A stretch of 54,520 nt of DNA from the NCBI GenBank assembly GCA_002427745.1, contig DIYF01000130.1, positions 12,662 to 67,181 on the forward strand, given 5' to 3'. Position numbers and translations under genes: made by a program. The stretch comes from Roseivirga sp. UBA6061 (GTDB lineage Bacteria; Bacteroidota; Bacteroidia; Cytophagales; Cyclobacteriaceae). Each line of letters opens with the position of its first letter. Within the stretch, counting starts at the first letter, position 1. The notes beneath the pieces were generated by a model that had not been told where the DNA came from, did no database searches, and was given only the letters and a program-made list of their open reading frames with translations. This document shows positions 8,902-18,613 of this stretch, piece after piece.

Positions 8902-11289
8902 ATGCTGAAAAACCATATCAAATCAATCCTCAGAAACTTCAAGCGCAACAAGGGCTACGCGACTATTAACATTACAGGACTGGCCATTGGTTTTGCCTCT
9001 GCAGTACTCATTGCCATCTACGTTTTTCAGGAGTTTACTTACGATAAGTACTACGAGGATCATGAGCGTATCTATCGATTGAGTGCTCGTAGTTTTGCAC
9101 TGTCTTCTACTGCCCATCTGAACCTTTTAAAATCTAATGTTGCCGGGGTAGAAGCTACTGTAAACATAATGCCTAACAATTCAGGTACGCTTAAATATGA
9201 ACAGGCGAGCTTTATTGATGGCGCAGTTTATTATGCCTCGGAAGATTACCTGAAGGTTTTCGATCAGCAGTTCGTTTATGGAAACCCCGAAACAGCCTTT
9301 GATGCTCCGAACGCTATTCTCCTAAATTCCACAATAGCTCAAAGAGTATTTGGCAATCAAAACCCGGTAGGAGAGTCTGTTCAGCTCTCTACACAGATTT
9401 CTACAGATACTTATCAGGTTACTGGTGTCATCAGAGACCTTCCCGACAACGTGCACCTCAAGTGGAATATACTCGCGCGAGTTCCCAAAGCATTTGCCGA
9501 CTGGACCAGAGATAACTTTTCGTTTACCACCGGGTACAGCTATTTCAAGCTTCAGACAGCACTCGAAATCAGTGATATTCAGGAACGCAGCGATCAGGTT
9601 TTTGCCAGAAGGTACTATGAATCTGGTAGCAATGATATTCCTTTCAATGAGTATCTCCAAAAACAGAGAAACAACCTGCCCTGGGTACTCAATTTGGCAG
9701 ATGTTCATCTTGGATCTGACACACAATTTGAAGCTGAACCACCAGGGAAGGCGGGTTACCTATACATTTTTATGGGGATTGCTGTTTTCATTATCCTGCT
9801 GGCAGCCATTAACTATGTCAACCTGGCTACGGCTCAGGCTTCTAAGCGAGCCAAAGAAGTGGGAATCAGAAAAGTGCTGGGTTCAGTGAGAGCAAATCTG
9901 ATTTCCCGATTCCTTACGGAGTCTACTTTGCTGACACTTTCTTCTGTTATTCTGGGACTGGGGCTTGCTGAGGCAGCCTTGCAGGTACTGAGAAATGTAG
10001 GCTTCAATAATTTCAGCATCAATGTATATGATTTTCCTCAATTGGTGCTGCTTATGTTGGGAGTAGCACTGGTTACGGGCATACTCGCTGGGGTTTATCC
10101 CGCCTTCTATCTCACTTCGTTCAGACCTTCTTCAGTGCTTAAAGGCAACTTTAAAGGAGCAGGGCAGAGCAAATGGTTTAGAAATTCCCTGGTACTTTTT
10201 CAGTATGTGGTATCACTCACGCTCACCGTATTCTCCGTCTTCATTTACCAGCAGTTGAACTACAGTCTTGACAAGGACCTTGGGTTTAACAAGGAGAACG
10301 TGTTGGTTATTGATAACTCCAAGAATCAGTTAGGAGAGGAAGACGAACAGGTGGAGCCTCTGCGAAACGCCCTGCTAAGTATTCCAGCTGTAGTGAATGC
10401 CTCATTTGGCTATCACAGTATGGTAGATCAGCTGCCACTGTCGAGCATCTACCAGAAAAATGAGGAGCAGACCAACTTTAGAATTCAGTATAAGTACACC
10501 GATGACCAGTTTATTTCTACTATGGGCTTTCGTATGCTCGATGGAAGAGACTTTGATAAAGACATTGATACAGAGCGCACAGCCATAATCATTAATGAAA
10601 CTTTTGCGAAACAGATTGGAGATAATGCTTTAGGAGCCCGATTTAATGCGGGTGTAAATGGCAAGGATGTCGAAGTGGTGGGCGTAGTAGAGGACTATCA
10701 CTATGAAGATATGAGCAGTGCCATCGGGCCAACCGCTTTCTTTTACAGGCCTTACCCTTCCCAGATTAATGTAAGAATCTCGGGTAAGAATGTATCTGAA
10801 ACGCTGAACGTATTGGAGAGAACTTATGCAGAGTTTACAAACGAACCTCTCGACTACTACTTCTTCGATCAGCAGTTTGATCAGCTGTTCAACCGAGAGA
10901 AGACCCTGGGGCAGATAGTAACCATCTTTACCGGACTGGCTGTATTTGTGGCCATGCTGGGCCTGATTGGCCTGATCAGCTACAAGCTCGATCAGCGTAT
11001 CAAAGAAATCGGAATCCGCAAAGTATTGGGGGCTTCTGTCAGTCAGATTGTAGCCCTGTTTTCCAAAGAACTTACCTGGCTGGTGTCAGCCGCTTTTTTA
11101 GTCACCGTTCCCCTGGGGGTATACATCACCTCACAGTGGCTTAACTCTTTTGCTTACCATATCGATATTCAATGGCTGCCTTTTGCGGTAGTCGGTGTTG
11201 CAGGTGTATCCATTACCCTGATTATCGTGGTCCTCAGAACCATTAAGACTGCCTTAATGAACCCTACCATCGCCCTTAGAAGTGAATAA
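8902..11289 (+). CDS. ABC transporter permease, duplicated MacB/FtsX type (array gene 5, singleton subfamily)
   Basis: 795 residues, 10 bp after gene 4. Compared with type I, domain 1 is rewritten: it opens T-Y-D-K-Y-Y-E-D-H-E-R-I-Y-R and lacks the F-D-F motif in favour of K-V-F-D-Q-Q-F-V-Y-G. The cytoplasmic motifs stay canonical (KEVGIRKVLGS at residue 318, KEIGIRKVLGA at 701). Domain 2 has GVVEDYHYEDM, and before TM6 there is an aromatic run, D-Y-Y-F-F-D-Q-Q-F-D-Q-L-F. I see no close sister in the window. This pattern of conserved membrane parts and a divergent outer domain fits diversification of what is sensed or bound outside (inference). Confidence 0.92.
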   Translation: MLKNHIKSILRNFKRNKGYATINITGLAIGFASAVLIAIYVFQEFTYDKYYEDHERIYRLSARSFALSSTAHLNLLKSNVAGVEATVNIMPNNSGTLKYEQASFIDGAVYYASEDYLKVFDQQFVYGNPETAFDAPNAILLNSTIAQRVFGNQNPVGESVQLSTQISTDTYQVTGVIRDLPDNVHLKWNILARVPKAFADWTRDNFSFTTGYSYFKLQTALEISDIQERSDQVFARRYYESGSNDIPFNEYLQKQRNNLPWVLNLADVHLGSDTQFEAEPPGKAGYLYIFMGIAVFIILLAAINYVNLATAQASKRAKEVGIRKVLGSVRANLISRFLTESTLLTLSSVILGLGLAEAALQVLRNVGFNNFSINVYDFPQLVLLMLGVALVTGILAGVYPAFYLTSFRPSSVLKGNFKGAGQSKWFRNSLVLFQYVVSLTLTVFSVFIYQQLNYSLDKDLGFNKENVLVIDNSKNQLGEEDEQVEPLRNALLSIPAVVNASFGYHSMVDQLPLSSIYQKNEEQTNFRIQYKYTDDQFISTMGFRMLDGRDFDKDIDTERTAIIINETFAKQIGDNALGARFNAGVNGKDVEVVGVVEDYHYEDMSSAIGPTAFFYRPYPSQINVRISGKNVSETLNVLERTYAEFTNEPLDYYFFDQQFDQLFNREKTLGQIVTIFTGLAVFVAMLGLIGLISYKLDQRIKEIGIRKVLGASVSQIVALFSKELTWLVSAAFLVTVPLGVYITSQWLNSFAYHIDIQWLPFAVVGVAGVSITLIIVVLRTIKTALMNPTIALRSE

Positions 11290-11292
11290 GCC

Positions 11293-13638
11293 ATGTTTAA
11301 GAATTACTTAAAAGTACTGTACCGAGGAGCCAGAAAACAATGGACCTACCTCTTTATCAATATTGCAGGTTTGGCGACCGGCATTGCCTGTTTTATCATC
11401 ATTGCGCTCTTCGTTCGGGATGAGCTCACTTTTGATGGTTTTCATGAGAAAGGAGATCGCATCCACAGAGTACTGGCTGAGCTGGACAACCCCAAAGTCA
11501 CCATTGAGCCGCCAAATGGTCTGGCTCAGGTGCTGCTGGACAAGTTTCCAGCGGTGGAAAATGTCGTGCGGCTGAGCTATGTAAAGAAGGCCATTGAATA
11601 CAAAGAAGAGCTGATTTACGAAGACAACTTCTTTTATGCCGACAACTCGCTGTTTGAGGTTTTTGACTATGACCTGGCCATTGGCGACCCGGCTGATGCA
11701 CTGGAGAATCCCTATAGTCTGGTGTTGTCAGATGACATGGCAGCGAAGTACTTTCCTGGTCAGAATCCACTGGGGGAGGTAGTCAGATTTGCCGGTGATT
11801 CAGTGGATTACAAAATCACGGGAGTGCTGGAAACCTTTCCGACAAACTCACGCTTTCAGTTCAACTTTATTACTTCCTTTAAAACCCCGGCAGCTCCTGA
11901 TTTTGATATCAATTCGTGGAGCTCGTGGAATGGCGTGTACTATGTCCTGTTTAAAGAAGGTTTTGACGATTTTGAAGGTTTTAAAGCACAGACCAAAGCT
12001 GTGTATGAGGAAAGAAAGCTCTACTTCAGTACGGTGATGGAGCCTTTTGAAAGCCTCTATTTAAATTCCGGGTCTTCTTTTACCATGGAAAATATTTCGG
12101 GCGATCCCAGAACGGTGATCACCTTTTCTGTTATCGGGATACTCATTCTGTTCCTGGCCTGTATCAATTATATCAACCTCACCACGGCTAAAATGACCGT
12201 GCGCTCGGCTGAGGTGGGTTTGCGAAAAGTACTGGGCGCTAATAAAAAGCAAATTCGTCAGCAGTTCTTTGGTGAAACCATGATTTACGTTCTGGTAGCT
12301 GTATTGATAGCTGCCGGACTGGTGGAGTACTTCTTACCTCAGGTGAACATGCTCACCCATAAGGAAATGACACTGGACTACTGGGGCAATCCCTGGTTGC
12401 TGATATTTCTGGTAACCCTCATTCCCGTGATCGGTATGCTGGCAGGTTTGTACCCGGCATTGATCATTTCTGTATTACAGCCTGTCAAATCACTCAAGGG
12501 GTCGGTACTCACCAGTGGTAAATCCCACTTGCGAAAGGTGCTGGTAACCATACAGTTTGCCATTACCCTTATGCTGGTGATCAGCACGGTGGTTATGAAA
12601 AAGCAATTTGATCATTTCATGGAATTCCGGGGAGGGGTAGACAAAGATCAGATAGTGAGGGTAGGAAGAGGACAGGTGGTAAAAGACCAGTATGACCTCC
12701 TGAAGACTGAATTCAGCAAGGTGCCGGGTGTTGCCGAAGTCATTGGTGGTCCTTTTGCATCTACCGGAGGCTTCTTTCCGCTGAGACCTGACCTGACAAA
12801 AGAAGAAGACATTTATGTCAATGCCATGTGGGTAACACCAAACTTCATCAATACCATGGGGATAGAGATTGTGGCCGGCCGTGATTTTCTTCAGGACAGC
12901 GAACCCGATTTCCTCAATGCTTTGATCATCAACGAAACCCTGGCCAAAGAGCTGGAGCTGGAAAACCCGATTGGTGCCAAGGTCAAAACAGTCAACGACA
13001 AGTACGAGTTCTCTGAGCGCACCATCATAGGGGTAGCCAGAGACTTTACCTTTAATGCTAAAAGAGGAAAGGAGAAAGTAATGCTCCAGCCGTCACGAGG
13101 TTTTCGCGAAATGTCGGTGAAGATTGATGGTACCAATGTCCCTCAAACGCTGGACGGCCTCAAAGAAGCCTGGATCAGTATTAATCCCGACAGGCCTTTT
13201 CAGTTCAGTTTTCTGGATGAGCGTGTGGCGAACTTTTATAACAAAGAAGCACGCCTGAGTCAGCTGTTCAGCATTTTTTCAGGGCTGGCCATTCTCATAG
13301 CAGCCTTAGGTTTAGTAGGGCTCAGTACCTATACGGCAGCCAGAAAGGCCAAGGAGATTGGTGTACGGAAAGTGCTGGGGGCCACCTTCTACCAGATACT
13401 TCGTGTGCTGGGGCAGGGATACCTGTGGCTGGTGATCATCGCATTTGTGGTAGCCGCTCCTGTAAGCTACCTCTTCGTCCGCAACTGGCTGGATGATTTC
13501 CCTAACCGAATCAACATTTCTCCGGTCCATTTCGGGGCTGGCGTTTTGGTCACTGTCCTGGTGGTGATACTGGCTGTATCGCTACAGTCGGTAAAGGCAG
13601 CCAGACAAAGCCCGGTAGAATTATTAAGAGATGAATAA
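11293..13638 (+). CDS. ABC transporter permease, duplicated MacB/FtsX type (array gene 6, pair with gene 7)
   Basis: 781 residues, only 3 bp after gene 5. Its closest relative is gene 7: same length, FtsX motifs at nearly the same residues (306 and 687), and the shared opening G-L-A-T-G-I-A-C-F. The first motif is SAEVGLRKVLGA, with Ala replacing the usual Lys before Glu. Domain 2 has a degraded signature, GVARDFTFNAKRGK, without the His and the S-L of other members. The C-terminus is QSPVELLRDE, the only member with Ser for Asn before the Pro. Both domains are slightly shorter than in type I. Confidence 0.92.
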   Translation: MFKNYLKVLYRGARKQWTYLFINIAGLATGIACFIIIALFVRDELTFDGFHEKGDRIHRVLAELDNPKVTIEPPNGLAQVLLDKFPAVENVVRLSYVKKAIEYKEELIYEDNFFYADNSLFEVFDYDLAIGDPADALENPYSLVLSDDMAAKYFPGQNPLGEVVRFAGDSVDYKITGVLETFPTNSRFQFNFITSFKTPAAPDFDINSWSSWNGVYYVLFKEGFDDFEGFKAQTKAVYEERKLYFSTVMEPFESLYLNSGSSFTMENISGDPRTVITFSVIGILILFLACINYINLTTAKMTVRSAEVGLRKVLGANKKQIRQQFFGETMIYVLVAVLIAAGLVEYFLPQVNMLTHKEMTLDYWGNPWLLIFLVTLIPVIGMLAGLYPALIISVLQPVKSLKGSVLTSGKSHLRKVLVTIQFAITLMLVISTVVMKKQFDHFMEFRGGVDKDQIVRVGRGQVVKDQYDLLKTEFSKVPGVAEVIGGPFASTGGFFPLRPDLTKEEDIYVNAMWVTPNFINTMGIEIVAGRDFLQDSEPDFLNALIINETLAKELELENPIGAKVKTVNDKYEFSERTIIGVARDFTFNAKRGKEKVMLQPSRGFREMSVKIDGTNVPQTLDGLKEAWISINPDRPFQFSFLDERVANFYNKEARLSQLFSIFSGLAILIAALGLVGLSTYTAARKAKEIGVRKVLGATFYQILRVLGQGYLWLVIIAFVVAAPVSYLFVRNWLDDFPNRINISPVHFGAGVLVTVLVVILAVSLQSVKAARQSPVELLRDE

Positions 13639-13682
13639 GCTATGCTTATGTAGTAAGAGTACCCAACAAAACCCTTAATCTC

Positions 13683-16028
13683 ATGGTCAAAAACTATTTC
13701 AAAACAGCTTTCAGGTCGCTTCGGAAGCAGGGCATATTTGCCGCTATGAACGTCATAGGCCTTGCCACCGGCATAGCCTGCTTTACACTCATTTCGCTCT
13801 TTGTTCGCGATGAACTTACCTATGACAAGTTCCACAAAAACACCGACAATATTTACAGAGGTATATCGGTGTATAAACAGGGCTTTGTCACGGGTTTTCC
13901 CGATTACATTATAGAGTTAATGAAGGAGCAACTGCCCGAAGTGGCCAGTGCTACCAGAATCGATTTTGGTTCAAGGGCCATTCTGGAGTATCAGGATAAG
14001 CTGGTCTTCGAAAACGAGTACTATCATGTTGATCCTGAGATTTTCGAAATCTTTGATTTTTCCCTCTTGTACGGAGACGAGAAAGAAGCTCTGACAGGAG
14101 AGAGAAGTGTGGTGATCTCCCGCTACATTATGGATAAGTACTTTGACGGTGAAAACCCGGTAGGCGAGTTTCTGAAGCTCAACAATGAAGATGAGCCTTA
14201 CCTGGTTACAGCCGTACTCAATGAAATTCCCAATAACTCGCGGTTTCAGTTTAACTTCTTAAGCCCGCTGGCCAGGCCTGCTTTCGATACCGAACGCGCC
14301 AAATGGTCGCCCTCTGGTCTGTTGTATGTTTTACTTGAGGCGGAAACCAGCCCGGAGGATTTTGAGGCCAGTATCAAACGACTGGCTGAAGAGAGCGGGT
14401 ATCCCAGTCTCGGAAGTGTGGATTTTCTGATCGAATCATATGGTGACCTGTATCTGGAAAGTGAGTATTCTTTTACTGCTACGGGAGTTTCCGGTGACAA
14501 ACAGTTTATCTGGATTTTTGCGTCCATTGGCGTGGTTTTATTGCTCATTGCCTGTGTTAACTATATCAATTCCTCCACCGCCAGAGCTCTTAACCGCAAC
14601 AAAGAAATAGGGGTGAGGAGAACAGTGGGAGCCAGTGGCAGTCAGATTCGCTATCAGTTCCTGGCCGAAACCTGCTTCACCACTTTTGTAGCCGTTTTGC
14701 TTTCCGCAGGCCTGGTAGAACTCTTGCTGCCCATACTGAATGGCCTGGCCCGAAAAGGGCTTAGCATGAACTATTTTACAGATCCGTACACCTTGCCTTT
14801 CCTGGTGTTGATGGTACCGCTGGTTACCCTGTTGGCGGGTATCTATCCTGCGGTATTTTCAAGCCGCATCCGTGCACTGGACCTTTTTGCCAAAAGCGGA
14901 AAAGCCGGTAAAGGAGTGCTGAGAAACTCCCTGGTGATCTTCCAGTTTGTGATCACACTCACGCTGATCTTTGCCACGCAAATCATTGTAAAGCAGGTGA
15001 ATACACTTCAAAATACTGAAGTAGGGCTGAATACGGATGATGTGGTCTCACCAAGATTACCCTGGAAATCGGATTTCGATCTTATCCAGAATACCTTCGA
15101 AAAAATAGCCGGTGTTGAAGCCGTGACCTCTACTCCCTTTCCAAACCCCAGTGGATCTCTGCTTCCGATTAAGTTCGAGCACGAAGGAGTGCCCGATTCC
15201 CTGAATATTTATTACTACAGGGTTACGGCCAACACTCCGGAAGTATTTGAAATGAATATTATTCAGGGTGTTGGCTTCGATCAGTCTTCTTCCTCTCTGC
15301 ATGAAAGCCAGGTGCTGATCAGTGATAAAATCGCTGAGCAATTGCCCTATGAAGACCCCATTGGTAAGCAACTGACAGTAAAGAACGATGATTATGCCAG
15401 TGAGCAGAGAACGATTATCGGGGTTTATCGCAGCCCGAATTTTAATGCGAAAGGCAGGGGGCTGGCCACCATTATGCTTACCACTAAAAAGAGGTATAAT
15501 ATGAACCTGAAGCTCTCAGGAGACGATCAGGCTGGTATTATGCTCAGGCTATCTGATGCCTGGGCTGAAATAGCTCCGGATCAACCCTTTGAGTATGATT
15601 TTCTGGAAGACAGGATATCTGCCTACTATGAGAAGGAGCGCAAGTTTGGTCAGATCTTCAAGTACTTTGCCGGCATTGCCATATTGATTGCTTCCCTTGG
15701 TCTGCTGGGGCTGAGTGCTTTTACTATTGTACAGAAGTACAAGGAGATCGGTATACGAAAAGTACTGGGGGCCACAGTTTCCAGAATTACGCTCGGGCTG
15801 ATGCGGAAATACGTTTCCCTCATCCTCATTGCCACAGTACTGGCCACACCCCTGGCTTATTTTCTGATGAACAACTGGCTGGACGATTTTGCTACCAGAA
15901 TTTCAATCTCTGCCGGCATATTCCTCTTAGGTTTTGCCATGGCCCTGGGGATTCTGATACTCACGGTGGGTTATCAAACCATAAAGGCTGCCTTTTTAAA
16001 CCCTGTAATCGTACTGAAAGACGAATAA
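13683..16028 (+). CDS. ABC transporter permease, duplicated MacB/FtsX type (array gene 7, pair with gene 6)
   Basis: 781 residues. The 44-bp gap before it is the second longest inside the array, but I see no terminator or clear promoter in it. It is the most divergent member in two places. The first FtsX motif reads KEIGVRRTVGA at residue 307, with Arg-Thr-Val replacing Lys-Val-Leu, and its upstream helix has Y-I-N-S-S-T-A-R-A-L. The domain-2 signature has decayed to GVYRSPNFNAK. The second motif, KEIGIRKVLGA at 687, is intact. It ends LNPVIVLKDE. There is no frameshift or early stop, so it should give a full protein. Confidence 0.92.
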   Translation: MVKNYFKTAFRSLRKQGIFAAMNVIGLATGIACFTLISLFVRDELTYDKFHKNTDNIYRGISVYKQGFVTGFPDYIIELMKEQLPEVASATRIDFGSRAILEYQDKLVFENEYYHVDPEIFEIFDFSLLYGDEKEALTGERSVVISRYIMDKYFDGENPVGEFLKLNNEDEPYLVTAVLNEIPNNSRFQFNFLSPLARPAFDTERAKWSPSGLLYVLLEAETSPEDFEASIKRLAEESGYPSLGSVDFLIESYGDLYLESEYSFTATGVSGDKQFIWIFASIGVVLLLIACVNYINSSTARALNRNKEIGVRRTVGASGSQIRYQFLAETCFTTFVAVLLSAGLVELLLPILNGLARKGLSMNYFTDPYTLPFLVLMVPLVTLLAGIYPAVFSSRIRALDLFAKSGKAGKGVLRNSLVIFQFVITLTLIFATQIIVKQVNTLQNTEVGLNTDDVVSPRLPWKSDFDLIQNTFEKIAGVEAVTSTPFPNPSGSLLPIKFEHEGVPDSLNIYYYRVTANTPEVFEMNIIQGVGFDQSSSSLHESQVLISDKIAEQLPYEDPIGKQLTVKNDDYASEQRTIIGVYRSPNFNAKGRGLATIMLTTKKRYNMNLKLSGDDQAGIMLRLSDAWAEIAPDQPFEYDFLEDRISAYYEKERKFGQIFKYFAGIAILIASLGLLGLSAFTIVQKYKEIGIRKVLGATVSRITLGLMRKYVSLILIATVLATPLAYFLMNNWLDDFATRISISAGIFLLGFAMALGILILTVGYQTIKAAFLNPVIVLKDE

Positions 16029-16029
16029 C

Positions 16030-18426
16030 ATGCTACAAAACTACCTGAAATTAGCCCTGAGAAGACTCCAGAAGGAACGACTCTTTACTTTACTGAATAT
16101 TACCGGGCTCACCGTGGGCATCGCTGCCTTCATTCTCCTGTTTGTATACGTGAGGCATGAGCTGAGCTACGATACCTTCCACAGCAATGCAGAAGATATT
16201 TATGTCATTGGTTTTGAGGCCAATGGAAGAAACGGAGCTACCCGTTGGGAGCGGTATATGAGCAGAGGAGGGGAATTAATGCGGGACCGCATTCCGGAAA
16301 TGGAAATGATGACCCAGGTGAGTGGACTGAGAGGCAGTAACCTGGTGAAAATCGGGGAATCAAGCTTCTATGAAAGTGAGATCATCCAGACAGATGATAA
16401 ATTCTTTAAAGTCTTTGATTTTGAGATGCTGAGTGGGGTGGATAAACTGGATGAACCTGATAAGGCAGTAATCACCAGTTCTATGTCGCATAAGTATTTT
16501 GGAGATGAAAGCCCCATCGGGAAGCTGATTGAGATTGATGGTTATGGCGAGTTTGAGGTCACGGGATTGATGAATGACCCTCCGGCCAATTCTCATCTGC
16601 AGTTCAAGCTTATTGTTTCCAATTATCAGGAAGTACAGAGGCTGGCAGGACAGACAGTAGAGGTGTATCGGTGGGGAACCCTTTCATACCACTACGTTAT
16701 GTTTGCTGATGGTGTGGACCCAGATCAGGTACAGCTTAAAATGGATGAACTGGGAGCTGCAGACTTTCCCAAAGGCATGACTGAAAAACTGGAAGACGGG
16801 AGGGTTACAAGCAGAACTTTTCTTCATCCTTTCACAGACATACATCTGCGCTCAGATTTTTCCAGTCCATTCAGTCCTACGAGCAGTATGCTTTATATCT
16901 ATGTGTTTTCATCCATAGGTGTGCTTATCCTATTCATCGCCTGCTTCAATTATATTAATCTTATCACGGCTCGTTCCATTAAGAAGTCTAAAGAAATCGG
17001 CCTCAGAAAGGTGGTGGGAGCAAAGCGCAGGGAGATTATCTTCCAGCAGATGACAGAAGCCGGCCTTTTTACTTTCTTATCGGTGGTATTGGCATTTGCT
17101 ATGTCTGAAAGGCTCTTGCCTCTCTTCAACGACATGATCGGGACCAGGCTGGAACTAAGCTATCAGAGTATCGATTTTATCCTGCTTGTGTCAGGGCTCA
17201 CACTGGTTGTGTCCTTTATCGCAGGTTACTATCCTGCTTTCAGGCTCAGTAAATTCTCACCTGTCAATGGTCTCAGGGGAAGCAAGGCCCCCAAAGGCAA
17301 GACGGGTATGCGAAGGGGGCTGGTGCTCTTTCAGTTTTTTATTACTCAGGGACTGATTATTTGCACCTTTATCATTCAGTCACAGCTCAGCTACCTGCAG
17401 CATAAATCACTGGGGTACAACCGGGAGCATACACTTTTTATAGACACCCATGGTGAGCTGAAAGACAGGGGAGGCCTGTTTCGCTCCGAACTGGAGAGCA
17501 TACCCGGAGTAAAGAACGTATCCATGAGTGACGGCCGGTTTGACTGGAATGCCATTATTTTTCTCGCGGCTAAAGATATCGAAGGCTTTGCAGGTACGGA
17601 TACGGATGACATTGTGCCCAGTGTCTTCCATGTGGATAGTTCATTTGTGAAGACCATGGATATGAAGACCGTAGCGGGCCGTGCATTTCATGAGCTGGAA
17701 AACCCAACCACTGCTCACATTATGGTCAATGAGACGATCGCCAGACTTTTCGGTTGGAAAGACCCGGTAGGCAAAACGATCAATATTTTCGAAGAAAAGA
17801 GAACGGTGGTGGGCGTTGTTCAGGACTTTCATGATGAATCACTGAAGGTGGAGGTAAAGCCGGCTATTCTTATGCTGGAAGAAAACCCAAATTCATTTGC
17901 GAATGTCAGGTTAAACGCCTCAAATATCACAGAAACCCTCGATGCGATTGAAGACAAATGGGATGCGCTTGTTCCTGAAAGACCATTCGGCTACCAGTTC
18001 TACGATGCTTTCTACGATGCGCAGTATAAAAAAGAGCAACGCCTGGGTAATATCTTCAATGCCTTTTCTGCGGTGGCCATCAGTATTTCAATTCTGGGGC
18101 TGATAGGCCTTACCACCTTTTCGGCTCAGCAACGACTCAAAGAATTTGGTGTACGCAAGGTCCTGGGAGCGAAAGTAGTACAGCTGGTAGGGTTGTTGTC
18201 CAAAGAGTTTATGTGGCTGATGGGGCTGGGTTTTGTACTGGTCGCACCGGTTACCTACTATTTTATGAATGACTGGCTGACCGAATTTGTATATCGCATT
18301 GACATTGGAGCCACAGTGTATCTGCTGGCTGTGCTGACAACTATGTTAATCTGTGTATTCACCGTGGGTTTCCAGGCTTTTAAGGTTACCCGCTTTAATC
18401 CGTCAGAGGTGCTGAGAAACGAATGA
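16030..18426 (+). CDS. ABC transporter permease, duplicated MacB/FtsX type (array gene 8, type B)
   Basis: 798 residues. Its ATG lies 1 bp after the stop of gene 7, which suggests coupled translation. It groups with genes 14 and 17: the N-terminal R-R-L-Q-K-E-R-L-F-T, the motif SKEIGLRKVVGA at residue 321, and the TM3 stretch V-L-A-F-A-M-S-E-R-L-L-P-L-F-N-D all have near matches there. The second motif is KEFGVRKVLGA at 704, with Phe for Ile. Domain 2 has GVVQDFHDESLKVEVKP. It is the last gene before the internal terminator at 18491-18522, so it probably ends the first transcription unit. Confidence 0.93.
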   Translation: MLQNYLKLALRRLQKERLFTLLNITGLTVGIAAFILLFVYVRHELSYDTFHSNAEDIYVIGFEANGRNGATRWERYMSRGGELMRDRIPEMEMMTQVSGLRGSNLVKIGESSFYESEIIQTDDKFFKVFDFEMLSGVDKLDEPDKAVITSSMSHKYFGDESPIGKLIEIDGYGEFEVTGLMNDPPANSHLQFKLIVSNYQEVQRLAGQTVEVYRWGTLSYHYVMFADGVDPDQVQLKMDELGAADFPKGMTEKLEDGRVTSRTFLHPFTDIHLRSDFSSPFSPTSSMLYIYVFSSIGVLILFIACFNYINLITARSIKKSKEIGLRKVVGAKRREIIFQQMTEAGLFTFLSVVLAFAMSERLLPLFNDMIGTRLELSYQSIDFILLVSGLTLVVSFIAGYYPAFRLSKFSPVNGLRGSKAPKGKTGMRRGLVLFQFFITQGLIICTFIIQSQLSYLQHKSLGYNREHTLFIDTHGELKDRGGLFRSELESIPGVKNVSMSDGRFDWNAIIFLAAKDIEGFAGTDTDDIVPSVFHVDSSFVKTMDMKTVAGRAFHELENPTTAHIMVNETIARLFGWKDPVGKTINIFEEKRTVVGVVQDFHDESLKVEVKPAILMLEENPNSFANVRLNASNITETLDAIEDKWDALVPERPFGYQFYDAFYDAQYKKEQRLGNIFNAFSAVAISISILGLIGLTTFSAQQRLKEFGVRKVLGAKVVQLVGLLSKEFMWLMGLGFVLVAPVTYYFMNDWLTEFVYRIDIGATVYLLAVLTTMLICVFTVGFQAFKVTRFNPSEVLRNE

Positions 18427-18467
18427 ACAGTGTCTTTTAACATTGCTTAAAAAACTGTATCAAAAAC

Positions 18468-18483
18468 AAACAGTTTACTGTTT
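18468..18483. repeat. Short perfect inverted repeat AAACAG-TTTA-CTGTTT
   Basis: Six-base arms with a 4-base spacer lie in AT-rich DNA just after gene 8. An upstream AAAACTG (from about 18451) can also pair with the same CAGTTT, giving mutually exclusive hairpins. It could be an operator half-site pair or simply part of the termination region. No regulator is known to bind it. Confidence 0.4.
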
Positions 18484-18490
18484 TAAAAAC

Positions 18491-18522
18491 AAACGATTTC
18501 TATATTTTAGGAATCGTTTTTT
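18491..18522 (+). terminator. Rho-independent terminator after array gene 8
   Basis: A 10-bp stem is formed by 18491-18500 and 18510-18519, all Watson-Crick except one T-G pair, with a 9-base AT-rich loop and a run of T through 18522. It begins 65 bp after the stop of gene 8 and is oriented to stop array transcription. The stem is AT-rich, so some read-through is likely. Confidence 0.75.
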
Positions 18523-18613
18523 GTTGCTAAGTATTTGTTTTATAGTCAGTTATAACCTTGGCATCTATTTTGGATAGAAGCTCGGTGAAAGACTCAATTC
18601 AATCACACTCACT
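18523..18613 (+). promoter_or_regulatory. Probable promoter region for the second half of the permease array
   Basis: These 91 bp lie between the terminator and the ATG of gene 9, so a promoter here is expected. The best -7 candidate is TATTTTG at 18566-18572, one base short of the Bacteroidota TAnnTTTG box, with a TTTG at 18534-18537 that is too far upstream for normal spacing. The location is supported by context, the exact boxes are not. Confidence 0.35.
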
